A stretch of DNA of 64,000 nucleotides from Candidatus Thalassolituus haligoni (GCF_041222825.1 NZ_CP139482.1:3787501-3851500), one strand, 5' to 3'. Shown: positions 52,490-62,690, counted from the stretch's first letter. Notes: generated from the sequence alone by a model not told the origin. Made by a program: numbers and translations.

Positions 52490-53503
52490 TCAGGCCGGAT
52501 TAAAGACCGTTTGACCTGTCAAAACGCTCCAGATAATCCGCGCCAGTTTATGCGCAATGGCGACAACGCCCTTGTGCAATCCGCGACGCTGGACGATGTC
52601 TATCATCCAGCGCGCCAGATTTGTGTCTTCGTTTCGCTTGGCCCAGCGCAGTGTGTGACGTGCAGCCTGCACCAGTAATTTTCTCAAGTAGGCATCCCCA
52701 CGCTTGGTAATCCCTGACATCACCGATTTATGACCACTGGCCTTTTGTCTCGGCGTTAACCCCGTCCACGCCGCAAAATCCCGGCTGTTATGAAAGACCT
52801 CCGCATTGCCCACCGTACTCTTGATGGCCGTCGCGATATGAGCCCCGATTCCAGGGATAGAGATCAGATTCTGGCATTGCTGATCCTGTTCGCCATAACG
52901 CTTTAATTCTTCGTTAATGTGATCAATCCGACGCGATAACAGGTCATATTCAGTCAATGTCCAATTCAACTCCGACTGCATCATGCCAGACAGCTCACCT
53001 TGTTCCAGAATCTCACGCAACCCTTTAAGCACAGCATTGATCCCGATGGGAAAGATATAACCATAGTCCGCCAACAAACCGCGCATCTGATTGCAAAGCG
53101 CAGTGCGATCCTTGACCAGCCGTTCTCGCATTCGATGCAGGCTCTGAACATCCTGTTGACCCAATGACTTGATCGGTACAAACCGGATATTGGGTCTCAT
53201 GGATGCTTCATAAATGGCCAGAGCATCGTTCTGATCGTTCTTGTTGCCCCGCACAAATGGCGTGACATGCTGGGCCGGAATCAACAGTACCTGATGGCCT
53301 TGTTGCTGAAATAACCTGGCCCAGTAATGCGAGGAATAACAGGTCTCCATGACGACTCTGGAGGGTGTTTGCTCCAGCATGAATTGCCTGAATTTCTCCC
53401 GGCTGAGGCGTAACTGCTTCGATACCTTGTTGTGCCCGGAGACGATGCAGATCTGAAAAACGGACTTTGCAAGATCGATGGCGATGGTACTAATATTGTT
53501 CAT
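52490..53503 (-). CDS. IS110-family transposase (DEDD), copy 2
   Basis: 337 residues, differing from copy 1 at only a few positions (for example Asn for Asp at residue 3, Thr for Ala in VMETCYSSHYW, and Gly for Arg near the C-terminus in LTGQTVFNPA). The same DEDD and C-terminal Ser domains are intact. The protein should be functional, although the guide-RNA end of this copy is interrupted. Confidence 0.95.
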   Translation of the reverse strand: MNNISTIAIDLAKSVFQICIVSGHNKVSKQLRLSREKFRQFMLEQTPSRVVMETCYSSHYWARLFQQQGHQVLLIPAQHVTPFVRGNKNDQNDALAIYEASMRPNIRFVPIKSLGQQDVQSLHRMRERLVKDRTALCNQMRGLLADYGYIFPIGINAVLKGLREILEQGELSGMMQSELNWTLTEYDLLSRRIDHINEELKRYGEQDQQCQNLISIPGIGAHIATAIKSTVGNAEVFHNSRDFAAWTGLTPRQKASGHKSVMSGITKRGDAYLRKLLVQAARHTLRWAKRNEDTNLARWMIDIVQRRGLHKGVVAIAHKLARIIWSVLTGQTVFNPA

Positions 53504-53592
53504 GTGGACGCTCCTCATATTGACGTTTTGCTCGTAACAAAATATTAGCGCTTTTGACGCTGGATCATATGGGGAGCGTCCATCTCATCATC

Positions 53593-53637
53593 TATTTAAT
53601 CCTGCACGGTGAGCACCGGATTAAATAAATGTCCCCT
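53593..53637. repeat. Minimal MITE remnant at the right end of IS110 copy 2
   Basis: TATTTAATCCTGCACG is joined directly to GTGAGCACCGGATTAAATA and GTCCCCT. These are the two terminal parts of the MITE-like element with the whole interior deleted. The following 270 bases up to 53910 hold no convincing gene. Confidence 0.7.
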
Positions 53638-53910
53638 AAAGTTTGATTTTTGCTCAAAAACATCCGCGCCACCTTGCCAAAAGGGCATCCAAAATGTCAC
53701 GAGCAAAAAAACAGCCATGTAGATACAGGGAGGGAAAAGAGAAGCAGCAGCCAATAGCGGCGGGGGAACCCGTTCACCAGACCAATACGCATACGGAAAT
53801 ACCAGGCTATGGACGCCAGATGGGAAACACCACCAGCGTATTAACCAGGCATAGGACTGGTACTGGCACAGACATTGGCAGACACAGCGGCCTGCCCAGC
53901 GCGGTTAACA

Positions 53911-54222
53911 TTAGAGCGGAATAATACGGATATCACTCTGGGCAAAGATGCGGCATGCCAGCACAATACTTTGCTCTTCATCACGCGGGGTAATATGCGC
54001 CCGGCTCATTTTTTTGCTGAGATAGGTACCACTGGTCACCTTGACGCGACACTTGCCGCAACCGCCACCCTTGCAGCCGACCAGCACTGGCGAATTCTCG
54101 GCCTTGCCGATATTAGCCAGCAAATTCTTTTGTGAATCGGCTTCAAAGCATTGTGATTCATTGGCAACCCAAACCTGATGACAGGTTTTTGCCGTGGGTA
54201 CAACAGGATGCTGATGTTTCAT
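53911..54222 (-). CDS. dmpQ: XylT/DmpQ-type 2Fe-2S ferredoxin
   Basis: About 103 residues. Plant-type 2Fe-2S motif: Cys in VLVGCKGGGCGKCRVKVTSG gives the first three ligands and VLACRIF the fourth. XylT/DmpQ ferredoxins re-reduce the active-site iron of catechol 2,3-dioxygenase after oxidation by substituted catechols. In known clusters this gene immediately precedes the dioxygenase gene. Here the order is kept, but about 3.1 kb including nested insertion sequences lie between them. I used the ATG at 54222 (MKHQHPVVPTAK). Confidence 0.9.
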   Translation of the reverse strand: MKHQHPVVPTAKTCHQVWVANESQCFEADSQKNLLANIGKAENSPVLVGCKGGGCGKCRVKVTSGTYLSKKMSRAHITPRDEEQSIVLACRIFAQSDIRIIPL

Positions 54223-54458
54223 GGCCACACTTCTTTTTATTGTTAACCTATGAGCCTCCATATTACTCATTCAGAGCAGAAAATCGCGCAAATCCTGCTC
54301 CTGATTACGGGAAATAGGATTTCTATTTTGGGATCATAGTATCACCAACGATGACTAACAGGCCTGCAACCTGCAAATCGCATGGCTATATCAAATTGAC
54401 AGTAAATATATTATTTCATAAAAAATAGAAATAGATCATTCCCTGCCTCCTACCTATT

Positions 54459-54613
54459 GGGGAAATCTATTTAATCCTGCACGACTCTGCGCGAGTGTTG
54501 CCGGTGATCAGGGCAAGGCGGCGAAATAATGAGTCCTTTTCACATTCGGTAACACCGCCCTGGACGGCGGCAACCCGTGCCCAGCGGGAGTATCGAATTA
54601 AATAGACATCCCT
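54459..54613. repeat. Short MITE-like element, reverse orientation
   Basis: 155 bp from GGGGAAATCTATTTAATCCTG to AATTAAATAGACATCCCT. On the reverse strand it carries AAAAGGACTCATTATTTCGC and CGCCTTGCCCTGATC, shared with the 260-bp copies, with part of the interior deleted. It lies between the ferredoxin promoter area and the end of the tannase gene. The rest of 54223-54736 has no gene. Confidence 0.8.
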
Positions 54614-54736
54614 ATTAATTATAAAAAACACAACACGCCTTTTAATCAGCTTCATTCCGAACATTGAATTTTTTAGATATAAAAAGTGCAGGATGCAGGG
54701 AATCAACCGGACTCTCTGCATCCTCAGATAACGTTA

Positions 54737-56449
54737 TTAAATACCCGCATCCAGTTTAGTCTTGATCCAGGAAAATGCTTCCTGCACATCATAATTGCCG
54801 CTATGCGGTGTAAGATAAGGCATTTTAAAAGAAACATCTCTAACGGATTTGTCATTTTTAATCGCGTAATACAGCGTCAATTGCATGGCATAGGCAGTAT
54901 CCCGGTCAATCATCCCGTGACGGACATACCAGTACGGTGCAGAGTCGGCATCGGTATTCAGATAAGCAATGGGATTAATCAGTTTTAGCTGTGTTGCCAG
55001 CTCGCTGGTGCTCGCCAGGTAATCCGACCAGGCCAGCCCGGTATCGTCTGTACCAGAGCCATCACCCAATACTTCGTTATTATTCCAGCTCCATTGGGTA
55101 AAGTTGGCGTACTCATAACTGTCGCTGCCAAACAGATTGGTTTCACCGCTGATATTCGGGTTACCGGTTACTCCCACTGCATCAAATGCCACTACGGTCT
55201 TAAGGGCAATTGGAGTAGTCACAAACTTCAGAAATTTCTCGAAATCGATATCGGCAACCGTTGCGCTGGTTCCACTACCCGACAGGGTCAGCCAGTCATT
55301 GGCAATGGCATACGTCGTTCCACGCAGCGTCACGCTGAAGTCTTCACCATAATCAGGCACGTCCGTACCCGCCGCCAGCTGACGTTCAAGCTCTTCTTTC
55401 AGCTGTTCTACGATAGCGCTATTCATGGTCGCATCAGTGAGCGCCGAGCTATCATCCAGCGTCAGGTTCAAACTGTTCAGGTAATCCGGGAACAATGCCG
55501 CAATCGCTGCGGAAGCTGCGGGTTGGACACCAGCCGAATAGGCAACGCCATTCAGGGAACCCGTATTGTCATCACTACGAATGCCATTATATTGCCATTC
55601 GTAACCGGCATCAGCATTACCCAGGTTATTGATAGGACAATACGCTACCGCCGCAAATACATCATCGTTGATTGTACTGGCCAGGCTATCATCCTCACCT
55701 GTAACACCGGCAGCACCAACAGCAGCCAGGAAAGGTAAATAATCGGCACTGTTGCCGCTGGCAGAAACCGCAGCAGTCAAACCGCCACCACCACTTGTGC
55801 CAGTAACCACTATACGTTCAGCAGAACCCGGCATCAGCGCATCGTTCAGACGCAAGTAGCGAATTGCCGCCTTGGCATCCACAACCGGTGCAGGTGCCTT
55901 GCCAGCCCAGCTGCCATCAACCGCTCTGGCACCACGACTGCGTGTACCCACATCGATAAAGACATAGCCTGCTTTTAACGCTGCACCGACGGCATCCGTG
56001 TCTGACGTGCTGACAAATTCAGCACCCTCGGTAATATCGGTCGCTACAGCACTGGTAAACCAACCGGCGTTATTGACTTTAAAATACAGCGCGGTGTTCT
56101 CATCGCTGACAGAGGCTTCGGCAACCGAGACAATCATGGTCTGGTAAATATACGGGTCATCCAGCAGCATAGTACTGCCAAATGCGCTTTGTGATGCCAT
56201 TTCAATCGGGTTGGCAACATAGACAATCCGGTATTGACGTACTGCCATAGTGACGCCATCCAGGCTGATATTAACCGTTGTATAGGCGGTCGCATCAAAT
56301 GCCAGCTGGTTGTCCTCGCTGTCCACAACGGTGGAGATGGCCGCAGATGAACTGCTGTTACTGTCATCGCTGCCACACCCAGCCATTAACCCGACAGTGG
56401 CAATAGCAAACGCCAGAGGTTTAATAAATGAGAGGTTTGTTTTTTTCAT
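54737..56449 (-). CDS. Subtype-B tannase-like lipoprotein esterase
   Basis: 570 residues. A lipoprotein signal with lipobox LMAGC (Cys25) anchors it in a membrane, probably the outer one. The alpha/beta-hydrolase core has the nucleophile Ser219 in RIVVTGTSGGGG, preceded by VVDAKAAIRYLRLNDALMPG, a stretch typical of subtype-B tannases; FAAVAYCPINNL and YVRHGMIDRDTA (probable His) follow, and PYLTPHSGNYDVQEAF is near the end. It would release gallate or similar phenolic acids from esters outside the cell. This fits the aromatic catabolic surroundings, although no gallate pathway is present. The family call is good, the substrate open. Confidence 0.8.
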   Translation of the reverse strand: MKKTNLSFIKPLAFAIATVGLMAGCGSDDSNSSSSAAISTVVDSEDNQLAFDATAYTTVNISLDGVTMAVRQYRIVYVANPIEMASQSAFGSTMLLDDPYIYQTMIVSVAEASVSDENTALYFKVNNAGWFTSAVATDITEGAEFVSTSDTDAVGAALKAGYVFIDVGTRSRGARAVDGSWAGKAPAPVVDAKAAIRYLRLNDALMPGSAERIVVTGTSGGGGLTAAVSASGNSADYLPFLAAVGAAGVTGEDDSLASTINDDVFAAVAYCPINNLGNADAGYEWQYNGIRSDDNTGSLNGVAYSAGVQPAASAAIAALFPDYLNSLNLTLDDSSALTDATMNSAIVEQLKEELERQLAAGTDVPDYGEDFSVTLRGTTYAIANDWLTLSGSGTSATVADIDFEKFLKFVTTPIALKTVVAFDAVGVTGNPNISGETNLFGSDSYEYANFTQWSWNNNEVLGDGSGTDDTGLAWSDYLASTSELATQLKLINPIAYLNTDADSAPYWYVRHGMIDRDTAYAMQLTLYYAIKNDKSVRDVSFKMPYLTPHSGNYDVQEAFSWIKTKLDAGI

Positions 56450-56855
56450 GTTTTGTTACTCCGCTGGTACAGATTCTTATTATTTAAAAGGTACTGACAT
56501 ATTAGGGGCGTGCTTTCACCTCCATTTTTTACATGGATTTTTAATACAAACGGTACAGATAACAACCAGAGGGTTTGCATCCATATCGCATCACTGGTAA
56601 AGCTGCGAGGTAAGCACAGGTATTTCATACCTATGAATCATCAATTATTTTTATAAAAAACCAGGGTTTTATTCAGAAAACCGTTTCAGTTCCAGAGTTG
56701 ATCATATAGCTCGTAAAAATTTAATCAACATAGATTAAAAAACGAATCGTTCTCATAAAAAAACGATAAAAAACTTTCATTTCACAAACCGACATAGCGT
56801 AAAAAATGTATCGGCTCACCTTTACATATTCGTCCCTGCAAAAGTGGGCATTTCG
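56450..56855. other. Intergenic region upstream of the tannase gene
   Basis: About 400 AT-rich bases without a convincing gene. It should hold the tannase promoter. The part near 56700-56800 has several A/T runs. No operator palindrome was recognised. Confidence 0.4.
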
Positions 56856-58222
56856 TCAAGCGGCCCATTCCCTAGCCTGTTCCCATTCGAATTCAGACTC
56901 GTACGCCCCATCTATTACCCCTGATAACACCCAGAATATGAGCGCAAAAAGAGACCTCAGGTGCCTCAGAATTCTTCTCAGGTTCTGACCAACTCCGCAC
57001 AGCAGAGCGTGGATGCAATCTCCAACAACCCCTTTCAGCCAGTTTCTTTTCATGAGTCCGTCTGACTTCATGTGACCGATGATCGGCTCTATGCCATTGC
57101 GCCTTGACTGTTCCGGGTGCACTTTGCCTCGTCCTTTCTTTTGATGGCTGATGCAGACATCGACGGCGGCTATACGGCTGTCGTGTTGCGCTCCCCGGTA
57201 CCCTCGGTCGACCAGGATCTCTTGCGGTTTAATCCCGGTGTTTAGCCAGCTTTGAATCAGATTCCAGTACAGGGGATGGCCGTCGTAGGGGTTGTCAGGG
57301 ACACAGTAGCAGGCGGTGATGAAGTGACTATCAGTCGTGGTAACCACGGCCACTTTTTGGCCAAATTCATAGCGTTGTCGGCTTTGCCTTTGGCGATGCA
57401 CTGAACGTCTGGTTCATGCAGGCTGTACCGTTTCGGGCCTTCCCAGTCTTGCTGTGTTTGCTTGATGAGTTGAGAGGCTTGCGCGGCTTTTTCAAGAATA
57501 AGCCGGCTTTGCTCGGTGACCGGTAGCTTGCGCAGGATGTCTCGCGTCAGTCGCCCAACCAGCGTCGCCATTTTCTTGAGAGCCTTCTTCAAACGCTTGA
57601 ACTGTCGGGCATGGGCGTAGCCCGCCGCTTTGTGTTTGAGATGAGTCAGTTCTTTTTCGTAGCTCTGACGTAACGAAATGCCTTGGGCTTTGGCTAACAT
57701 CCCCCGCTGTTCCTGTACACGTTTGAAGAGTCGGCTGTCGGTCGGATAGGCAATGGCTTTTTCCATCACGGTCGTGTCCGCGACCAAGGTCTGACAGCTG
57801 GCTTCGTCGATGATATTCAGTTCCAACCCTAGGCGAACCGTCATTTTCATCAGTGTCTTTAAACCGTCCTCGCCGAGACGTCGGCGGAAACGCCCGAACG
57901 TGATGGAATCAATCGGTGGTCGATGTTGGAAATACTGCTCGCCGCGAAGTGCTGCCAGTAGGGGTTTTCTACCCAGCGGGCGATGCAGTGTTCATCCGAT
58001 AGCGCGTAGATGTGTTTGAGGAGTCAGGCCAATCATTAATCGGGACGATGATCCAGGGCGTCCGTTGTCTGTGCAGTAAAAACTCTGACAGTGACGCTCC
58101 AGTTCAGCCCAGTCGATACGTTGACTGAGCTGAACGAGTTCATGCCTGGGGTCGATTAGGTCAAGCAGCTCCGGGCGCAGGAAATCTTTCTGTTTATCGT
58201 GCTGTTTGTCCTTGGGAGTCAT
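56856..58222 (-). pseudogene. IS5-family transposase, broken into several frames
   Basis: The N-terminus MTPKDKQHDKQKDFLRPELL starts at 58222. A frame shift near 58020 leads through a segment with NPYWQHF-like sequence. A third stretch (57850-57390) carries LVADTTVMEKAIAYPTDSRL, and the last frame (to 56856) has ITACYCVPDNPYDGHPLYWN, EILVDRGYRGAQ (catalytic Asp) and RRNGIEPIIGHMKSDGLMKR (catalytic Glu). At least three frame changes make it inactive. Terminal repeats were not identified. Confidence 0.8.
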
Positions 58223-58831
58223 GGCGATCTACCAGATTTTGATATCGTAATATGATTTTACTAGTAGAAAGTCTGGCCGCAACAGGCGTGTAAGGCTGTT
58301 GAATGCTGGCGTCGAAGGTGTTGCAGGGACGACTACATACTTGACAAATACGACTAAATAGACTTATTTAGCGAAATTTTCCCAAGAAAATTTGTTTAGA
58401 AATCAACAACAGTCGATAAATCAGTGAATATAAAAAATACCAGTCAAACTGCATCAATGGCGTACATGAGCCAACATCTGGCGGTGAATTAAATTGACAG
58501 TAGAATAATGGGTCAGCTGACGATCATGGTGCGCTTCAAAGCCTGGGACAGATAGACAAAAGAGCAGATCTAACAATAACCGCGCTCGCCATTACGGTGG
58601 CAAAAACCAACCAAAAATGCTCATTTATCGCTCATAAACGGCGCTTTTTCGTCGATTTTTGCCTTGCACCTTCATCGCTCGCTACATTTTTAGATACATC
58701 TAAACGCTCCACCACAGGGCTGATTGTTCCAGCTCTGTAACAATCATGTAGGAAAAATGGCAGCAGAAGACACGGACTCAGGAAATCGGAGGTGAGAGAT
58801 AAATAGGCAGATTGCAGAAATAACGGTTGTA
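58223..58831. other. Intergenic region right of the IS5 remnant
   Basis: About 600 bases without a supported gene. CTAAATA and TATTTAG (58349-58366) form a small hairpin. TTAAATTGACAGTA near 58490 resembles CAAATTGACAGTAAA at about 54395, which may be a shared fragment. Otherwise nothing recognisable. Confidence 0.4.
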
Positions 58832-59779
58832 CTATACCCCGTGCACCAGACTGGTCAGCAGTAACCGGTGAATGCGTTCCGTCGTTTGTGCCGGTTGCCC
58901 GGCCTGACGGCAATGCTCAATCACCGGCAAGCAGATTTCATCCACTTCCAGTGGCCGTCCCTTCTCCCGGTCGACCAGCATGGAGGTTTTGATGTCGTCA
59001 AATTCCGAGATCAACCGGAACATGTCGGCGGCATCCTGTGCTGTAAGGCCAACGTCGAGTTGCTGGGCCGCACGCACGGTTTCCGCCATCATCTCACGCA
59101 CGATTTCTTTTAATACCGGATCCTGGGTCATCGCACGGGTGGTCAGCCAGGTCAGTGCCGACAGCGGATTAACACCATTATTGATCACCAGCTTACGCCA
59201 CAATGCTTGCTGGATATCGTCGCTGAGCGTACAGGGAATCGCGGCTGCAACAAACACCGCTTGCCACCGCAACAAATGCGCCTGCCAGTCGGGATTGCGG
59301 CGACTATCGGGCCAGGCGCCCATTTCTATCTGTGCCGCGCCCGTTGCCTCCACTTGCCCTGGCGCTACGATATGGCCACCAATACGTACGGCCAACCCGC
59401 CCAGCGTTCTGCCGCTGCCAACCACGTCGGCGATCAGCGGTTCATTACCCACACCGTTTTGCAACGACAATAGCGGCGTACTTGCCGCCGCCAGCCAGTT
59501 AGCCAGCTCCGCCATCATGCTGGCGGTGACCGTGGCCTTGGCGGCCAGGATAATCAGATCAAAGTCGGCGCAGCCATACTCAGACATCAGTGCGGGCATA
59601 TCACAGGCCGATACCGGGGCAGCAAACTCGAACTGCGGGTGTATGACCTTTAACCCCTGAGTTTGCATCGCCCGAAGATGAGCGCCACGAGCAACCAACA
59701 CCACGTGGTGCCCGGCATCCATCAGCCGGGCTGCGTAATAACAGCCAATACCACCAGCCCCAAGAATCAGCACTTTCAT
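58832..59779 (-). CDS. Ketopantoate-reductase-like (PanE/ApbA) dehydrogenase
   Basis: 315 residues. The Rossmann loop MKVLILGAGGIGCYYAARL is at the start; LAAKATVTASM, LSLQNGVGNEPLI and QQALWRKLVINNGVNPLSAL carry the conserved Lys and Asn of the family. It uses NAD(P)H to reduce 2-oxo acids or related compounds. True PanE is usually near pan genes; here it follows a short-chain dehydrogenase and duplicated meta-pathway genes, so a side role on a 2-oxo or 2-hydroxy acid intermediate is possible. It is the last gene of the second cluster. Confidence 0.82.
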   Translation of the reverse strand: MKVLILGAGGIGCYYAARLMDAGHHVVLVARGAHLRAMQTQGLKVIHPQFEFAAPVSACDMPALMSEYGCADFDLIILAAKATVTASMMAELANWLAAASTPLLSLQNGVGNEPLIADVVGSGRTLGGLAVRIGGHIVAPGQVEATGAAQIEMGAWPDSRRNPDWQAHLLRWQAVFVAAAIPCTLSDDIQQALWRKLVINNGVNPLSALTWLTTRAMTQDPVLKEIVREMMAETVRAAQQLDVGLTAQDAADMFRLISEFDDIKTSMLVDREKGRPLEVDEICLPVIEHCRQAGQPAQTTERIHRLLLTSLVHGV

Positions 59780-59820
59780 TGTTTTACACCCGACCTGACG
59801 GTTGTTTCAGCACTCGGTGG

Positions 59821-60612
59821 TCAAACCGCTGATCGCACCACGCCACCGTCCACCCGTAATGCTGCACCGGTCGTGGCCGAAGCCAGCGGACTACAAATAT
59901 AAGCCACCATGGAGGCGACCTCGCGGGGGTCGGCAAAGCGCTTGATCAACGACGATGGACGCACCTTTTCGAAAAATTCCTGTTCAAACTGCTCGAAGGT
60001 TTTGCCTTCGTTTTTAGCCAGCTCGTTAACAAAGTCTACCACGCCACGGGAGCGGGTTGGCCCCGGCAGTACGCTGTTAACGGTGATGCCAGTTCCGGCC
60101 AGAGATTCCGCCAAACCTCGGGATACCGCCAGCTGGGCCGTTTTGGTCATGCCATAATGAATCATTTCAGCCGGGATCTGCAGCGCACTTTCACTGGAGA
60201 TAAACACAATACGTCCCCAGTCCTGCTGCTTCATCCCCGGCAAATACAAACGACTCAGACGCACACCGCTCATGACATTGACCTCGTAAAAACGAAACCA
60301 GTCTGCATCAGTAATATCGGCAAATTCGGCGGGTTCAAAAATTCCCAGGCTGTTGACCAGAATATCCACCTGCGGGAATTGTTCAGCCAATTGTTCAATT
60401 GCTGCGGCATTGGTCAGATCACCGGCAAAACCCAGCAACTCACCACTGACACGGGGGGTCAGCTCGGTAATCGCCGCCTCGACCGCTGCCGTGGTACGGC
60501 CATTAATAATGACGCGGGCACCTTCCGCCGCCAGGGCTTCGGCAATCGCAAAACCGATACCTGCGGTGCTGCCGGAGACCAGCGCCAGCTTGTCTGTTAA
60601 TTGCACATCCAT
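59821..60612 (-). CDS. Short-chain dehydrogenase/reductase
   Basis: 263 residues. The cofactor motif is SGSTAGIGFAIAEAL (14-28); the NAG-like motif LVNSLGIF, catalytic Ser in IVFISSESAL and Tyr-x3-Lys in YGMTKTAQ complete the classical SDR set. NGRTT after the second strand (with Arg) suggests NADP use. It would oxidise or reduce an alcohol/ketone intermediate. It lies between the second decarboxylase gene and the PanE-like gene, all in the same direction. Substrate unknown. Confidence 0.85.
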   Translation of the reverse strand: MDVQLTDKLALVSGSTAGIGFAIAEALAAEGARVIINGRTTAAVEAAITELTPRVSGELLGFAGDLTNAAAIEQLAEQFPQVDILVNSLGIFEPAEFADITDADWFRFYEVNVMSGVRLSRLYLPGMKQQDWGRIVFISSESALQIPAEMIHYGMTKTAQLAVSRGLAESLAGTGITVNSVLPGPTRSRGVVDFVNELAKNEGKTFEQFEQEFFEKVRPSSLIKRFADPREVASMVAYICSPLASATTGAALRVDGGVVRSAV

Positions 60613-60692
60613 GTCGAGACCTCAGGGAGAAGTGAGTAGAAACCTGAACGCAGAAAACGGCCGCCAAGCGACCATTTTAAAACCAACAGCGT

Positions 60693-60720
60693 AGAGGGGA
60701 CATCTAAAAATGTGCCCTCT
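60693..60720 (-). other. Intercistronic hairpin with MITE-like tips
   Basis: AGAGGGGACAT and ATGTGCCCTCT form a stem of about 11 bp (one mismatch) with a 6-nt loop just after the decarboxylase stop. The GGGGACAT arm equals the tip of the MITE-like terminal repeat, so this may be a terminal-repeat scar that now acts as an mRNA hairpin. Confidence 0.5.
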
Positions 60721-60728
60721 AAAACGGA

Positions 60729-61523
60729 TCAGCCAAAACGACCTGTAATCGTGCCCATGCCCTGATAACGGACACTGAAATTATCCCCCTTCTTGCACTG
60801 GATCGCAGCGGTAATACCACCGGTCATAATGAAGGTGCCTGCCGGAATTTCTTCACCGCGTTCACCAAACATATTCGCCAGCATGGCAACCGACGCCGCC
60901 GGGTGGCCCAGTACCGCAGCACCGGCACCGGTGGCGATGACTTCGCCATTGATTTCCATCACCACACCAAAGTTTTTCAGATCGACGTTTTCTACACGCT
61001 GCATCTGGCCACCGGTAATAAACCGGGTAGACGATGAGTTATCCGCAATCACACTCTTCAGATCAAATTTGAAATCCTTGTAACGGGAATCAATGATCTC
61101 AACCGCAGGCAAGACAAAATCCGTTGCCGCCAGTACGTCGGCAATGGTGATACCCGGGCCTTTCAGTGTTTTTTTGGTGACGAAGGCAATTTCAGCTTCG
61201 ATTTTCGGGTGAATCAATTCATCGGTCTTGATTTCACCGCCGTCTGGCACGGTGAAATAATCACACAGGAAACCGTAACATGGGTGTTCAACGCCCATCT
61301 GCGCCATTTTGGCCCAGCTGGTCAGGCCCATTTTCAGGCCGACGATCTTGTGGCCTTTTTCTTCCTTGCGACGACGCAGTTCCCACTGGATATCAAAGGC
61401 ATCCTTGTAGGTCATTTCCGGGTAGTCATCCGTCAACTTGGTGACTTCATAACGCTCAAGTTCTGCTTTTTCCAGATGCGCAGCCGCAGCGGCGATCTGT
61501 TCTGCATTCAAGTTGTTGCTCAT
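60729..61523 (-). CDS. dmpH: 4-oxalocrotonate decarboxylase (copy 2)
   Basis: 264 residues, closely related to copy 1 at 39174: VGLKMGLTSWAKMAQMGVEH, HPKIEAEIAFVTKKTLKGPG, PAVEIIDSRYKDFKF and VIADNSSSTRFITGG. The family marks favour decarboxylase over hydratase. It belongs to the second lower-pathway cluster, where the order is hydratase-dehydrogenase-aldolase-decarboxylase and differs from copy 1. The start ATG follows a 123-bp gap after the aldolase gene. Confidence 0.88.
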   Translation of the reverse strand: MSNNLNAEQIAAAAAHLEKAELERYEVTKLTDDYPEMTYKDAFDIQWELRRRKEEKGHKIVGLKMGLTSWAKMAQMGVEHPCYGFLCDYFTVPDGGEIKTDELIHPKIEAEIAFVTKKTLKGPGITIADVLAATDFVLPAVEIIDSRYKDFKFDLKSVIADNSSSTRFITGGQMQRVENVDLKNFGVVMEINGEVIATGAGAAVLGHPAASVAMLANMFGERGEEIPAGTFIMTGGITAAIQCKKGDNFSVRYQGMGTITGRFG

Positions 61524-61646
61524 GGTCTGTGTTCCTTATCTGTGTGTTCACATCGGATAACGCCTTCGGCTTGTTTATCCGATCAGCATTCTTCTGGCTG
61601 CCCCGCCGGAGCGTGGCAGCCAGTCCAGCGTTAGCCTTTCGCTTTG

Positions 61647-62681
61647 TTAGCCTTTCGCTTTCGCTTTGGCCATGGTTAACGCCAGATCTTCAATCATGTC
61701 TTCCTGACCACCCACGGTGCCGCGCTTGCCCAGTTCCACCAGGATGTCGCGGGCGCTGACGCCGTATTTCTTTTCGGCACGCTGGGCGAACAGCAAGAAG
61801 GAGCTGTACACACCGGCATAACCCAGGGTCAGGGCATCACGGTCGATGCGGATGATCTGATCCATTAATGGCGTGATCAGGTCTTCGGCAACGTCCATGA
61901 TTTGGTACAGGTCGATGCCGGTCTGACAGCCCATGCGGTCGAGTACCGCGCACAGCACTTCCAGCGGCGTGTTACCCGCTCCGGCACCCAGACCAGCGAC
62001 TGAGCCGTCGATACGGGCAGCCCCGGCGTCGATGGCGGCGAGGGAGTTGGCTACGCCCATGGCCATGTTGTGGTGGCCGTGGAAGCCGATTTCGATGCGG
62101 CTGTCGAGTTCTTGCCGCAGCAGGCCGATTTTCTGGCTGACTTCGTCCGGCAGCATGTAACCCGCAGAGTCGGTGCAGTAGATGCAGTTGGCTCCGTAAC
62201 TGACCATCAGTCGGGCTTGTTCGAGGATTTTTTCGGCCGGTACCATGTGCGCCATCATCAGGAAGCCGACGGTGTCCATGTCCATTTCACGGGCGATGGT
62301 GATGTGTTGCTGGGAGACGTCGGCTTCGGTGCAGTGGGTCGCCACGCGAATGGTGGAGACGCCCAGTTCTCGGGCCATTTTGAGGTGGTCAACGGTGCCG
62401 ATGCCGGGCAGCAGCAGGGCGGAGATTTTCGCCTGTTTCATTTTCGGGATCACGGCACCGAGGTATTCTTCGTCGCTGTGGGCCGGGAAGCCGTAGTTCA
62501 CCGAGGCACCGCCGAGGCCGTCGCCGTGGGTGACTTCGATCAGTGGCATGCCGGCGGCGTCCATGGCGCAGGCGATGGCGACCATGTCGTCAACGCTGAT
62601 CTGGTGACGTTTGGCGTGCATGCCGTCGCGCAGGGACATGTCGTGGAGTTTGACGCTTTTACCTTGCAAGTTCATGTTCAT
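61647..62681 (-). CDS. dmpG: 4-hydroxy-2-oxovalerate aldolase (copy 2)
   Basis: 344 residues. [20 protein letters not shown] and [16 protein letters not shown] carry the catalytic and metal residues as in copy 1. Two Met codons lie close together (62681 and 62675); the second has GGGGAG at better spacing. It ends with a low-complexity tail (TMAKAKAKG), caused by a small tandem repeat of CTTTCGCTTTGTTAGC-like units at 61635-61660. It should pair with the dehydrogenase encoded nine bases upstream for acetaldehyde channelling. Confidence 0.93.
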   Translation of the reverse strand: MNMNLQGKSVKLHDMSLRDGMHAKRHQISVDDMVAIACAMDAAGMPLIEVTHGDGLGGASVNYGFPAHSDEEYLGAVIPKMKQAKISALLLPGIGTVDHLKMARELGVSTIRVATHCTEADVSQQHITIAREMDMDTVGFLMMAHMVPAEKILEQARLMVSYGANCIYCTDSAGYMLPDEVSQKIGLLRQELDSRIEIGFHGHHNMAMGVANSLAAIDAGAARIDGSVAGLGAGAGNTPLEVLCAVLDRMGCQTGIDLYQIMDVAEDLITPLMDQIIRIDRDALTLGYAGVYSSFLLFAQRAEKKYGVSARDILVELGKRGTVGGQEDMIEDLALTMAKAKAKG

Positions 62682-62690
62682 GCTCCCCTG

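Larger units (their letters stand above)
50938..53592 (-). mobile_element. IS110 family (IS1111 group) element, copy 2, split by an IS4-family element
   Basis: Nearly identical to copy 1. The left junction is again AGGGGACATATATAGACG (from 50926) and the right again CATCATCTATTTAATCC (53583-53602), so the target is the same MITE terminal repeat. The transposase gene is intact. The noncoding end, which would carry the guide RNA, is cut by an IS4-family insertion at 51124. The MITE beyond the right end is reduced to 45 bases (53593-53637). Confidence 0.85.

Noticed and set aside
58632..58913. 93-codon minus-strand frame upstream of the panE-like gene's end
   Set aside because: It overlaps the end of the dehydrogenase gene, has no domain and has atypical composition.
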